The position numbers and the translations under genes are program-made. The notes beneath the pieces were generated by a model, which saw only the letters and a program-made list of their open reading frames with translations, searched no databases and was not told where the DNA came from. Positions 31,706 to 43,032 of a stretch of DNA of 64,000 nucleotides are shown piece after piece (the stretch's first letter is position 1; each line of letters opens with the position of its first letter). Origin of the DNA: Porogramme epimiltina (Eukaryota > Basidiomycota > Agaricomycetes > Polyporales > Polyporaceae); assembly GCA_900155495.1 (NCBI GenBank), contig FTLJ01000098.1, positions 80,123 to 144,122 on the forward strand, in the 5' to 3' direction.

Positions 31706-33321
31706 TCACTTGGTGAAGTCGAGCCGGCGCGCGACGGGCCTGCCCGCGAGCTCGTCGGCGGAGTGCTTGCGCTTGAGCTTGTTGCCGTTCGCGCGGGCGG
31801 GGTCGACGTTGCCGTCGACCTCGTCGAGCGGCGCGCCCGTGTCCTTCTTTGCGGGCTTGGGGAGCTTCGACGGGTGCGAGGGGTAGGGGAGCGCAAAGAA
31901 GTAGGGGTGCTCGAGGGCCTGTGGGCGGGTCGTTAGGGCGGGCTGGCTGGCGTGCGACAGGGAGGAGGACGGGTGAAGGGGGAGGAGGCTGCGGAGGCGC
32001 AGGGGGGAGAGGGAGAGGGAGACTCACGTCTTTGGCGGAGATGCGGCGGCGCGGGTCGTAGATTAGACACTTGTTGAGGAGGTTCAGGCAGTCTGCGCTC
32101 GCTGCGGTGAAGAGGTCGCGCAGCGGCGTCTTGGGGAACTGCCCGACCGGAACGTAGTCCGGTAATTTCGTGTGACCCTAAAGTCTGGCGTCAGCTCCGG
32201 CGTGTGGTTAGGTAGACGGCGGTGGGAGGCAGCGCCATCGCGCGCCCGAGCGGGGAAAGAGCGACTGAGAGAGCGGGCGCGACGTACCGGCCAGTCCTCC
32301 TCGGTCGGAGTGCCAAGTGCGCGGAAAATAGTCTTGAGCTGATCCATGTCTGTCTCTCCAGGGAGATAGGGTGTGCGGAGCATCAGCTCGGCAAAGATGC
32401 ACCCGACGGACCAAACGTCTACCGCGGTGCTGTAGTACCTACACCCCCACAAGAGCTCGGGCGGCCGATACCATCTGTGACACACGTCGGATGGTGGTGA
32501 GATACCGACGTCGGAAGGTGTCCTCGGGGGAGAGGAATGGAAACCGGGGACGCACCGAGTGATGACTTGACATGTCATCTTGTAGCCTGGGTCCGCAAAG
32601 TCCCGGGCGAGACCGAAATCGGCAATTTTGAGCTGTCCGTCAGCTGCAATGAGCAAGTTGTTGGGCTTGAGATCCTATGGCGGTGGGGGAACAATCCGGT
32701 GAGGTTGGCGTTACTAGCGTCAAAAGAAAGCATCCACTAACCCTATGGAGGATAAAATTTCTATGGCAGAACTCTAGGCCACGGAAGGTCATAGCCATCC
32801 AGCTCTTGATGTCCGCAGGGAGGAAGACCAATGAACGGTCTTTGATTACGAGTTCCAAGTCGGTGTCAAGGAACTCGAGGACCAGGTTTAGGTTCTTTTT
32901 CGAGGAGAACACGTCGAGGAGCTTATGGAGGGCAGTGTCAGTAAGCTTCAACGGGTGTTGTTGAATTTTCAGCGACGCACTTCAATGACGTTCTGGTGTT
33001 TCAACTCGCGCAAGAACTTGACTTCGCGTATTGCGGACATGTCCAAGCCATCCTTGAACTGCCCGACCTTGATTTTCTTGATAGCGACTTTTCGTCCGGT
33101 GGATATTTGCCTGCCTGAGCCACAGGGTAAGCATAAATTCCGGTCTAGTACTGGCTGTTCGTTTTCGCACCTCTATAGACGACGGCGTAGGCACCTTCAC
33201 CGATCTTCTGGTCTTTCGTCCTAGGATGAAACGATGAGCACGCCAGTTGGGTGGTCACAATCGATGAATGTGGTCACCATTGCCTCTGTCTCTCGGCATT
33301 GGCTTTCTCAACAGCGTCCAT
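31706..33321 (-). CDS. kin28: Cyclin-dependent kinase 7 / Kin28 (CAK, TFIIH kinase)
   Basis: Eight exons, 33321-33278, 33220-33171, 33114-32981, 32921-32742, 32674-32556, 32474-32288, 32177-32028 and 31918-31706, give 358 aa. All kinase motifs are intact: [13 protein letters not shown] (Gly loop), VAIKKIK (ATP lysine), [28 protein letters not shown]-loop [18 protein letters not shown] and [15 protein letters not shown]. The signatures [17 protein letters not shown]-like AIREV and [13 protein letters not shown] place it with CDK7/Kin28/Mcs6 and not CDK1. It phosphorylates Ser5 of the RNA polymerase II CTD and, in many fungi, the T-loops of other CDKs. A basic C-terminal tail ([19 protein letters not shown]) probably provides nuclear localisation. 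Confidence 0.9.
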
Positions 33322-34068
33322 ATCGGAGGCCGAAGGCTAAATGCGAAGCGGTGGTATGGTGGCTGTTCCCCACGAGGAAAGGAATAGGAGAGGCCGCGGG
33401 ACGGTGGCACCGACGTGTACGTGCTGGTTGCCAAGTATGAGCGGACGTGGAATCTGTGGCGGGCGCGCAGAACCGAGCCGTACCTTGTCTGATTGGAAGC
33501 GCGTCGAGCAGCGCGGGCGGACCGGAGGCTGCAGCTGAGGCGGGGCGGCGACAGTTGTTGGTGGCAAGCGAGGACAAGACGCCCGTGCCAGATCACGTCT
33601 TCCATTTTGGGCGCAGCGGATAATGGGCGCCTGCCGGCTGCGGGCCCAACCAGGCTGGCCGCTGAACCAGGTGGGCGGGATGATGTCAAGTGCAGGGTTG
33701 CACCGGACTGCGGCTGGGCGGCTGGGCGGCTACCCATGGTTGGCTGCTATCCGCACCTGTCGCGCGGGCGGGCAGGCGGTGGTGTGTATCACGCTCGATG
33801 GTTTGATGGTCCCTGCGGAAATCCGCGCTCAGAGATAGCGTGGCTGCTGTGGCACAAGATATGCTCCGCCCTCCACGTCCCCGCCAGCCCCCGCCAAGCT
33901 GCCCGCCCTCCTTCTCTCCTTCTCCATCTTCCATCTCCATCTCTTCGCCTTCATTTTTCGCGCCGCAGGCGGCCCCGAACCTTCTTTGGCCCCTCTAACC
34001 TCTTTTGCCCTGTATATATACAGCAGGCCTGAATCCTCCTACCCCACGCACTGCGCCAGGTTGGCCGT
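33322..34068. other. Divergent promoter region
   Basis: About 750 bp between the CDK and receptor genes. A TATATATA element at 34013-34020 lies 49 bp before the receptor ATG. Open frames elsewhere in the region show no family features. Confidence 0.55.
34013..34020 (+). promoter_or_regulatory. TATA-like element of the 7TM receptor gene
   Basis: TATATATA located 49 bp upstream of the predicted start codon at 34069, preceded by a pyrimidine-rich tract. Position fits a fungal core promoter if the 5' UTR is very short. Confidence 0.5.
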
Positions 34069-36250
34069 ATGGCGAGCTCCTACGGCAATGGTTCTCAAGA
34101 CGACGACGTCCTCACTCTCCTCCCCGACGGCCACCAGTTTGTCATGAGCATGCCCTACACAGGCAGCGAGACCAACGGAGTTTTGGTAGGTCCTTCCGGT
34201 CGCGTGAGCACTACTTCCGTGCCTTTCTGATCTTTCTATCGTCAGGTCCTCGTGATTGTCTCGAGCATTTCTGCATGCGCAGTCATCGGCCTCCTCCTCG
34301 CTATCGCGGTGAGTACTTTGTGCGTACAGTTCTGTCAAGTGCAGCTAGACTCATGAGAGTAGGTGTCGGCGTTCAACACTCGGCATTCAAAGTCGCGCAG
34401 TCTGTTTGTGCGCAGCCATGTGGCTGCGTACTTCATATCCCTCCTACTGTGTGAGGTAGCTCAGAGTTCGTAATCCTGCGCTCACCTCACCGAATTTTCT
34501 TTGACGCTTGTCTTCTTTCAGCTGTGGGGTCAATCATGAACATCCGTTGGGTGACCGCCCATGCCGTTTCGTATGAATCCTATTGCACAGTTCAAGGTAC
34601 TAGGTCCATTCCTGCCAAGTGTGTTGTGACGGGGCTGAATTTATCATTCAAGGCGTGGTGAAACACATTTCTGACGTTGGCACCGCTTACTGGTATGCTC
34701 TCTTGAACCTTCTTCCGTACATGTGTCCTCATCATCCTCAGGTCGACAATCATCGCTCTGAACACATTCTGGATCCTGTTCTTGCAATGGAAGCTTCGCT
34801 TCTATGTATTACTCTCCGCCCTGCTCGGTGGGTGGGCAACCATTGGCGCGATTATTTCCGCCGGCCCGGGTGCTCTCCAGAGATCTGAAACTGGCCCCTT
34901 TTGTGAGCCCATCCTCCGAAGTCTGCTGAAGGCTTTCGTCACCAGGTGCTGAAACTCATTCTATAGACGCTATTTCCGGATATTGGTGCTGGATCTCGGA
35001 CGAGTATCCTTCAGAACGTATTACGTATGTCGAACATTTCCTAATTGCCGTTCTCACATTCAATAACTTGCAATTCCCTCAGGCTAGATTATATGATTGT
35101 GAGTGCGCACGTTCTCTACCAAACACGCGCGAATTCACTTGTTTGACAGATGTTTATATCGGCCGGACTGTGCTTCGTCATGTATACCTTGGTCTTCCTA
35201 AGACTTCGGGGAAACATCTTGGTGCACGGATGGCGTTTAACATTCCGATTCCGTCGGGACACCCTCTCTGATGCTCCGAGGAGCGTCGATACACACGTTA
35301 TCAACATCGCGAAAGGCATGCTGCTGTGAGTGACTAATTGCTTGGTACTCTGGGATGCACAAGAGACTAATGTAGACCACCGTGGACGCTTGTAGATATC
35401 CGGTTCGTACTGAAGTAATCTCTGGACTTCCCATGGTCCTCATTGCCTTGACACCCGATAGGTTGCATACACGATCTTACTGCTGCCCATCGCCATCTGT
35501 CGCTTTGCCGATTGGACCGGCCACGAAGTCCCATTCGCGGTCACCATCTTTAGGTTCGTTCCCACTTCGCACCTTTGTGCTCGCTGTAACGCTGCCGTTG
35601 TGATACTAAAAATACCCTCTCAGTGACTCCATCTTTTTACTTTCCGGTACTATCAATTTGCACGCACTACCCACACGATAGCCACTGATGCACATCCTTC
35701 AGGGTTTGTCAACGTCACCCTGTTCCTCACCACCAGACGCGTTCTTCCCATACACAGCGTCATTCCCCGCTCCGTAAGCCGACTCTTCGGGAACCAGATG
35801 ACGGTCGACACCCGCGCGAGCACGTACACAACCAGCAGCAGCTACACGTCGAGCAGCTACCGCTCCGACGTCGACGTCGAGAAGTCCAGCCGCATGCTCT
35901 CATACGACGAGTCCGTCCTCCCACGGCCCGACGCGCCGCTCTCTGCGCTCGCCACGCCCTACACCGCCAACAACGCATTCGTGATAGGCTCCGTGCAGTC
36001 CCCAGAACCGTACGAGGACATCACTCGCATGCCGCAGGCCCATTACGGTCCCACGCGAGCGCCCATTCCTGGCCGGGAGCTCGACATCGACATCTCGAGC
36101 GTGCGGTATTCGTACGACGGCGGCGCGAGCCCCCCCTACGTCGGCTCCCCGGATACACCAGCGCGCTCGCGCCCGCGCGCGGAGCCGAGCCCCGCCTCCC
36201 TCCAAGCGCATCCGCGCCCGAGCGGGGCCCCATCGGCTGGAGGGAGGTGA
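34069..36250 (+). CDS. Seven-transmembrane receptor (Git3/cAMP-receptor-like GPCR)
   Basis: Thirteen exons are needed: 34069-34185, 34246-34308, 34363-34450, 34522-34596, 34653-34692, 34742-34902, 34967-35024, 35083-35098, 35150-35325, 35396-35402, 35462-35553, 35624-35646 and 35703-36250, giving 487 aa. Seven hydrophobic helices are separated by short loops (VLVIVSSISACAVIGLLLAI; FISLLLSVGSIMNIRW; IIALNTFWILFLQWKLRF; ISAGLCFVMYTLVFLRLRG; LLYPVAYTILLLPIAICRF). The YPVAYTILLLPIAICRF signature in TM6 is typical of fungal Git3/CRL-like receptors, and it requires the 7-nt exon at 35396-35402. The long Ser/Pro-rich C-terminal tail is cytoplasmic and a likely phosphorylation target. Such receptors couple to G-alpha/cAMP-PKA nutrient signalling; the ligand is unknown. 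Confidence 0.8.
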
Positions 36251-37006
36251 GGAGGTGCGCCGGCCCTGCGCCCGATGGCAGATGGGGGATGGGCCACGCG
36301 ATGGTCGTTATGAGCGCCACAATCACGGTCTTGCTATCTTTTACTGTACTCGTTGCCTTTTTTTGGCCCGGGCCCGCGGTTGCTGGCGTTGCACGCTGGC
36401 CCGTTGCGCTGTTGTTCGATATTCGTTCTTCGCTTTAGTGGAAACTGTGTGTGTACTTCTCGCTGCTGTATTCTTACGTGTGTCATAACGTACCTGGACG
36501 TGATGACTGCTGTGCTGATGTCGCGCCGGACACAGGAATGAGCGACCTCATCCGTTTGAGAGAGTTGCTACTTACTGCCCCCGGCAACTAGAGAAACGGG
36601 GCTTTACCGACTTGACATCCAACAGGAAAGATCTCTGCATCTTCCAAATCGGTGAACGATGGTTACAAATCGGGCGGTGAATAGCATTGCCCAAGGGCCA
36701 ACACTTTTGGGCTCCCAGCACGTGGCTATGGTATGACCGTGGGACCGGCTTCGATCGCTCTGATGTCACCATCTGGGTTATTAAATGCGTGATCAATCAG
36801 TGTACTACAGACATATAACATACATACAACAGGCTGGGCCTGTTCGGCGAGCCCTACGCTTCACTGAACTTGCTTGAAGAACCTGTAAACGACCCCGTTG
36901 TGCGTAGGGGGCACACTGATCCCGTGTCGATCGTGAGCCCGCCGTTGCGTCATGACGGCCATGGTTGTCAGCTCATCTAAGCGCATTAGCAAGACTCTGT
37001 AATGCT
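36251..37006. other. Intergenic
   Basis: About 750 bp between two genes on the same strand. No supported gene, tRNA or repeat. Confidence 0.5.
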
Positions 37007-37834
37007 ATGTTCCTTTTCTCCCACCTCGCACCCGCACTCTCGCCCATCCCCATAAAGGCCACGTTGTTGTCTCGCACAGCCTCTAGAGCCGTCTCCAACG
37101 TTAAGAACGGCGTTCGAGGGCATACAGCGACCCACACATCGATCGCTTCCGACCACTTCACAGTCGCTCGTACCTCATATAACCTCAGACACCGACTCTT
37201 TCACACCAGCCCGGCAACGATGGCCGACTCCAGCAAGACCAAGAGCGAGAGCGAGTGGCGTGCCGTCCTCACGCCGCAGCAGGTAAGGCAAATCGAAACG
37301 CAGATCGCCCGCGCGAGGTCGCTGATCTGCGCGGCGCGTGCAATGTTGCAGTTCCGCATCCTCCGCGAGAAGGGCACCGAGCCCGCGGGAACCGGCAAGT
37401 ACGACAAGCACTACGAGGAGGGCGTGTACGCCTGCGCCGGCTGCGGCACGCCGCTCTACAAGAGTGTCACCAAGTTCAAGAGCGGCTGCGGCTGGCCGGC
37501 CTTCTTCGACGGTACGTCGCGCCGGGGCCCTGCGCCGCATGCGCCCGTCTCTCTGAAATCGATGCGCGCGATGCTGACATCGATATGCGCGCGCAGCTAT
37601 TCCTGGCGCGGTAAACCGCCATGAGGACCGCTCGTTGGGCATGACCCGCACCGAGATCACTTGCAATGCGTGTGGCGGGCATTTGGGGCACGTCTTCAAG
37701 GGGGAAGGTTTTCCAACTCCCAGTACGTCATATAGCCCAATTATGGTCCACATGCATTGTCTGACCGACCTTCAGCCGACGAGAGACACTGCGTCAACTC
37801 TATCTCGTTGAACTTTGTTGACGGGGGGAACTGA
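37007..37834 (+). CDS. msrB: Peptide methionine-(R)-sulfoxide reductase (MsrB)
   Basis: Exons 37007-37282, 37352-37511, 37597-37722 and 37776-37834 give 206 aa; the internal ATG at 37220 (MADSSKTKSES) would give 135 aa. The SelR fold is complete: W(R)AVLTPQQ, FRILREKGTEPAGTGKYD, YEEGVYACAGCGTPLYKS, FKSGCGWPAFFD, CNACGGHLGHVF and RHCVNSISLNF. Two CxxC pairs bind zinc and the Cys in RHCVNS is the catalytic residue. It reduces the R epimer of Met sulfoxide using thioredoxin. The upstream in-frame 71 residues are Arg/Ser/Thr-rich, nearly free of acidic residues, and end with RLFHTSPA, which looks like a mitochondrial presequence. Two starts could therefore give mitochondrial and cytosolic forms. 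Confidence 0.9.
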
Positions 37835-38144
37835 TGAGAAACCGCTGGACATCCGGACTATAGGTCTACGGATGTTGTATTTACGCAGGTCAAAGGCTGC
37901 GGGAGCGCAGACCTTGTACGATTTATCAACTTCATCTCACCGATCCTCGAGATTAGTTCCGTTGATTGCGCTCACTATACACATGCAAAATGGTCTAACG
38001 GGTGGATGTGTAGAGTAAATATGGGAGGTAAGTGATCGTAATTGCCGTCATGACGTACACAACGAGACATCGTGAACGATTGCCTGAAGGTGTCGTCCGT
38101 CATCAGGAAAGATGCTGTATAGTACATTGAAAGTCGTGATGGTA
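37835..38144. other. Convergent intergenic region
   Basis: 3' flanks of msrB and tropomyosin; A+T-rich, no gene. Confidence 0.5.
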
Positions 38145-38822
38145 TTAGAGGCCTTCCATGTTCGCGACGAGATCGTCGAGCTCTGCCTTGGAGGCCTTGT
38201 ACTTCGCTTCTGCGTCCTGTGGCGAAGTACCGTGTTAAGACATTGACTGGGGACGCAGCACCGGCTATAGAACGCGACACTCACCTCGTACTTCTTCTCC
38301 CATGCGTCGCGCTCCTGCTCGAGACGCTGGACCTGCCGCTCGAAGTGCTCCGCCTTGACGTCCACCTGCCTCAACCTGCGAGTGCGAGTGCACGAGCGTT
38401 CAGAGTTAGCCGACGTACGCGAGGACAGGTCACGTACTTTTCCATGGTCTCCTTCGCATTCTTCTCCGCAGCATCCAGTTCCTCCTCCAGCAATTGGATC
38501 TTCCGAGTAAGAGCGTCGTTAGTGGTCTTGCTAGCATCCCCATCCGCCTCCGCTTGCTTGAGCTCCATGACCCTCCCCTCCGCCTTGTCGAGCTGCGCCT
38601 CAAGAGTGTTTACCTTGTTATTGAGGGACTGGATCTCTTGGTCCTTCGAGAGGACCTCCTGCTCGAACTTCTTGTTCTTGGCCTCAGCCGCCTCGGCACG
38701 GTCTACCGCTGTGTCGACCTCCGCGCGAAGGGATTGCAGACGCTATCGAAACAATCACGTCAGCTCACGCGCTCGGGCAGTATGCGAGAAGAAGTGGGAC
38801 GTACCTCCTTGATCTTCTCCAT
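38145..38822 (-). CDS. tpm1: Tropomyosin
   Basis: Four exons, 38822-38805 (18 nt), 38742-38438, 38375-38285 and 38216-38145, encode 161 aa, the usual length of short fungal tropomyosins. The whole chain is an uninterrupted heptad coiled coil (MEKIKERLQSLRAEVDTAVD, LNNKVNTLEAQLDKAEGRV, LTRKIQLLEEELDAAEKNAK) ending in DDLVANMEGL. It wraps along formin-nucleated actin cables and the cytokinetic ring and supports polarised growth. N-terminal MEKIKE and acetylation at the start Met are known to matter for end-to-end overlap. Splicing a six-codon first exon is typical for the gene in fungi. Confidence 0.93.
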
Positions 38823-39126
38823 TGTAGATGCGGGCGATGTAAGAGTAGGACGGAGGGGATGGAATGAGAGACTGGTGCGGCGATGCGCCGCGCTTGTCTT
38901 GAGCAACACTGATAAAGTATCAGCCGTGGAAAGCACCTGCCAAATGCGTGCACCCTCACGTGCGCGGCTCCTAGTCCCGGCTCGGGGCTCGGAGCGTAGC
39001 TTGGCCTGCACTTGGGAGGAGCCACCGCCATCCTCTCCCTCTTCACTGCGTCGATCCGCCGACATTTGCCCCGGAACGCCGCCACGCACCCTCCAGCACG
39101 CATCAGAACTCTTCCCCACTGCAGCC
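38823..39126. other. Divergent promoter region
   Basis: Short shared upstream region of tropomyosin and the DUF2408 gene. No gene. Confidence 0.5.
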
Positions 39127-42100
39127 ATGTCTGCTCCGGTCGCTCAGGAAGGTGCGCGCCAGTCCGTTTTCTCCAGCCACCGCCCTTTCAGGCTGATCTC
39201 CTCATGTTTCGGCATCGGTCAGAGCTGCCTATCTTGGAGTCCGTGATCAAGTACGGTTATGCCATTGCGCGCGTTCTCTTGGACCCACTCGCTCCGATCC
39301 TCACTATTTTGTGGCTAGCATTCGCAACCGCCTGACTGCTCTCAAGAAGAACAGAGGCGAGTTCATCAAGCCGTCGGACGTGAACCTGCTTTACCAGGCA
39401 ATCGTCAAGCAAGGTGCGCCTAGCTCTATGCTTCTTGTGCAACTCAACTGCTAATCTCCTACGCCAATCTTGCGGCCAACTCCTTGCGGAACGCGAATGG
39501 ATACCTTTACCTCACCTGGTGCGGTATTTTCGCTTCCTAACAGTCACTCGCCTGAACGAAGTTCGCGATGACCACACTACGTATAACAACCGCCTGGACA
39601 CCACGCTCGCGGACGTCTTCAACCTTCTATCTCTCTTTTTCCTGACTATTGGGAAGACGCGCGAATGCCCCGCGACTTATAGTCAGATCGCGAGCATGAG
39701 GGTGAGTCACCTAATTATCCGCTCTGTTCAATGATTTTTTCGGCGGCAACGGGATGCTAGTGACACTCAATCACCGCTTCCCAATCTCGGCCAGCCCAGT
39801 GCCACACATTCACATTGCTTACGCACTCAGACTTCGACGCACGCGCCGTGCCCTTTGCCCTTCGCACAGCAGTTTCCTCCCCACTGGGCTATCTTGTCTC
39901 GTTCCGAGTCGCCGGTGGGCGCGCCGAAATAAGATAAAGGTCGCCGTGATTGCGACCGTGGGCCGCCCTGGGTCTGGAGGAACACAGGCTTGGTTCCCCC
40001 AATCACGTCAGCGCAGGTCACGCATTCGGTGATGCAAACCCACGCGGAAGTATTCCGGGCGCAACCGACTACCATTTCATGACGATCTGCGTCGCGCGAG
40101 CCATGCCGCGTAAACGCTATGTCTGTTGTCTGGAGCGTCTCGCTCGTTCTTCGGCTTCTGTGGCTACGCGCACTCGGATGTACGGGCGAGGAGCCGATGT
40201 CTGTGGCCGCTGAGATGGGGGGGCAGGTGCCAGAATTTGCTTAGGCGCACCCCGCACATATAAGAACCCTCGCTGGCGCAACGGGGCCCCATGTAAAGTA
40301 TCCCGCCCGCCATGGACCTCTCCTTCTTTATTACCTTTCCCCGCCTTTGGTCGGCATGCTGGCCCACCGCCCACCAACCCTCCCCTCGCTTCGATAGACT
40401 CGTGATGCTGACCGTTTGTAACAAGCAAATCCTCGATCATATGGACGAGTCGGGGGTCTACAACGAGTCCGACCTCGACCCTTTCCATCGACGGCTAGCT
40501 GAACTCCGGTGAGTCTCGTGCTCAGTGCACCCTTCCGTGATCCGTCTTGCCTTCCCTTGTGGGTGCCGGCTATGGTAGCATCCATACTAGCGCACGCAGG
40601 GCAGGCATAACGAATACGTACTTGACGCCCAGGAGCCTGATGTTGACTCATCTTCTACTACAGGAACATTGTTCGTAACGATATGGAGAGCGGAAAGCAC
40701 CCACCAGCGATGACCAAACTCCTTGAACGCCAGTTGAACGAATGCGGTGAGTCTTCTAGCCCGGGTCATATGATGTTTGGGGCCCCGTCTATCACCTCTT
40801 CGACACTTCGCCTATTCCATGCCTCGTACGTTTCACATTCACCCGGAGTTCTGATCTCACAGTTGCCTTGCGAACTCCTACTCTTGTAGTGTGACCGTAA
40901 TCATACGATCACACTGTTACCGGTAAATAATCGTGTTGAACCCTAAGGGTACCCGCTTTTCCAGGTCCTCCACCCTTTGACCGAGTCCCCCCTCGACCAT
41001 GATGCTGATGCCCGCCTTCCCCTTAGACAACCTCTTGCGCAAGCTTCAGGAGTCACTCTCCGTGCTCTCTCCAGAGCTCATCCCCATACACGAACGGCTC
41101 GTGAACATCCGCCGGCAACTCGTTGCACTCGCCGCCAAAGAAACGGCACTCGAGGCTAAGCGCGTAGCCGAGAAGGGTGACGACTACAAGGGCAAGGTCG
41201 TAGCCACCAAGGAGCCCGAACCGGAGCGTGACGCCGATTCGAAGACGCCGACGCGCGAAAGTACGCCGAAGCCCTCGGGCTCGGAGTACAAGGACAAGGA
41301 CACAATTCGCGTCAAGGCGGAGCTGAAGCCGCTTCAGGAGGAGCTCCGGAACATCGACTCGTTGAGTAACCTCCTACATCCTACCTCGCGAGCGCCACTT
41401 AGACTCTTCTTATGTAGAAAACGGGTGGACGGCAAGTTCCTTGGACCAGGTGGCATGGTTCCAGCGTCGCAAGCCATCTGCTCCTCGCTGCTCGAGGAGT
41501 GCTTCGACATCGTCCAAGAGATCCGCGCAAAGGATGAATCCAAGAACGTCGCGTCCTCGCTCAAGCCCATTTACGACAGGCTAAGCGAGATCCGGAAGGA
41601 ACTGGAGCAGCTGGTACGGTCCTGTCACTCAGCTTGATTATCCTGCACTCTCGTAGGTCGGACGCAATACTGATTCTGGGCGTTATCAGGTGCTCACACA
41701 CCGGTGGAGTCTCCGCGAGACGGACCTGTGGAACTACAGCCTTAGCCTGCAGGAGATCGACAAGATGCGAGTAGAAGGCAAATTCGTCGACGCAGATGGC
41801 AACCGGCCGGAGGGTCAATACGTGAGTTTCATTCACCGTGGCTTTTTTTTTCTTGTGACGGGTCTAACCGAGTGTCCCTGCAGGTGCTGTTGTACCTCCT
41901 GCGCCGATGTTATGGCCTCATCTATAGGCTTCTGTCTTCCAGCGAACCGGTTTCGGAGGAGCTTATGCCAATAGTACGTTCTTGTTCTTCTCCTTGCCTC
42001 ACCATCATCACCGCTCACGCGTGCGATGCGTAGGCGAATAAGCTCTCCACAGTGAAGAAGTGCCTCAACGAAGTGCTGAAGTACGGCGGGCCCTTCAGCC

Positions 42101-42467
42101 CTCGCGACCTCTATCCTGTTCGTCATTACTTCCATTGCGTTGTGCCTCCATTGATCAATCCGGATTATCTAGTATCAGCTTGCTCTGCATCAAATAGATT
42201 CGATGCGGCGGGAGGGCAAGTTCGTTGGTATAGACGGAACTGTTCCGGAGGGCCAAGGGATCGTCATGGCGCATCTCAACGAGTGCCACGAACTCCTAGA
42301 GATGGTACGACACTCTCAGCCTTATCACGTGCACCTATTCACACAATCTTTGGTAGCTCAAGGAGTCAATGGACGAGGTGGAGGACGACGAGTACGTAGA
42401 CGACGACGATGGCGAATACTTCGATTCCGGCTCGTCATCCGAGGACGACGACCGGGGCAGAGACTAG
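39127..42467 (+). CDS. DUF2408 family protein
   Basis: Thirteen exons, 39127-39151, 39223-39250, 39319-39413, 39544-39701, 40426-40508, 40664-40746, 41027-41360, 41418-41613, 41690-41821, 41884-41973, 42034-42117, 42173-42304 and 42357-42467, give 516 aa in a consistent frame. Conserved blocks are IRNRLTALKKNRGEFIKPSD, TIGKTRECPATYSQIASM, ILDHMDESGVY, IDSKRVDGKFLGP, LLYLLRRCYGLIYRLLSS, ANKLSTVKKCLNEVLKYGG, FSPRDLYPYQLALHQIDSMR and DGTVPEGQGIV. These recur as two related halves, as in Pfam DUF2408, an alpha-helical fungal family of unknown function. The tail is strongly acidic (DEVEDDEYVDDDDGEYF). Intron 4 (39702-40425) is 724 nt, far longer than the others, and contains a TATA-like element and an in-frame ATG. 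Confidence 0.8.
40259..40264 (+). promoter_or_regulatory. TATA-like element inside intron 4 of the DUF2408 gene
   Basis: TATAAG within CACATATAAGAACCC, 48 bp before an ATG at 40312 that is in frame with exon 5. It could mark an internal promoter for an N-terminally shortened form. Support is positional only. Confidence 0.3.
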
Positions 42468-43032
42468 ATGATGTGCAGGTGGGAGAATGAGGCGAGCGTC
42501 GTGAGGAAAACGGCCAATAACTGCGCCCCCCCGGACTATACCTGCCCATCGACGAGCATACATGCGGGTTTTGTACGAGTGCACCATACACTAGAGGATT
42601 CCATGCAGAACGGAATGTACGCAGTTATTATGTGGTTTAACGGATATACTGGCTTTAGCGTGACGGCTTCGTGCACTACGACTTACTACTTTACAGAAGC
42701 TCGTTCTTCATGAGATGTTAAGTCTATCCGTAAGTCTGAGTCGGACACTTTCCATAGATGTTTTTGGGAGTAATTTCCGGTCCGCGGTACGAGAACCCTC
42801 ACTGCTCGCGGCACCTTTGATATCTCCGCCCCCAAACCGGCGTTGGTAGCTATTGCGGCCAAACCTCAGCCGCGCGAGCAGACTACACCGACGCATGCGG
42901 ATCTAGGGCAGTGCGCGGAAGGCATTTAATATTTACACATAAAAATAAGTTCGACATCGCAACTCTGATTAACAAGATACAGATGAGGACTTGGAGAGGG
43001 GCACGAAATCGTTCAAAAAGGTTTGTTTGGAC
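42468..43032. other. Convergent intergenic region
   Basis: No supported gene; A+T-rich tracts around 42930-42960. Confidence 0.5.
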
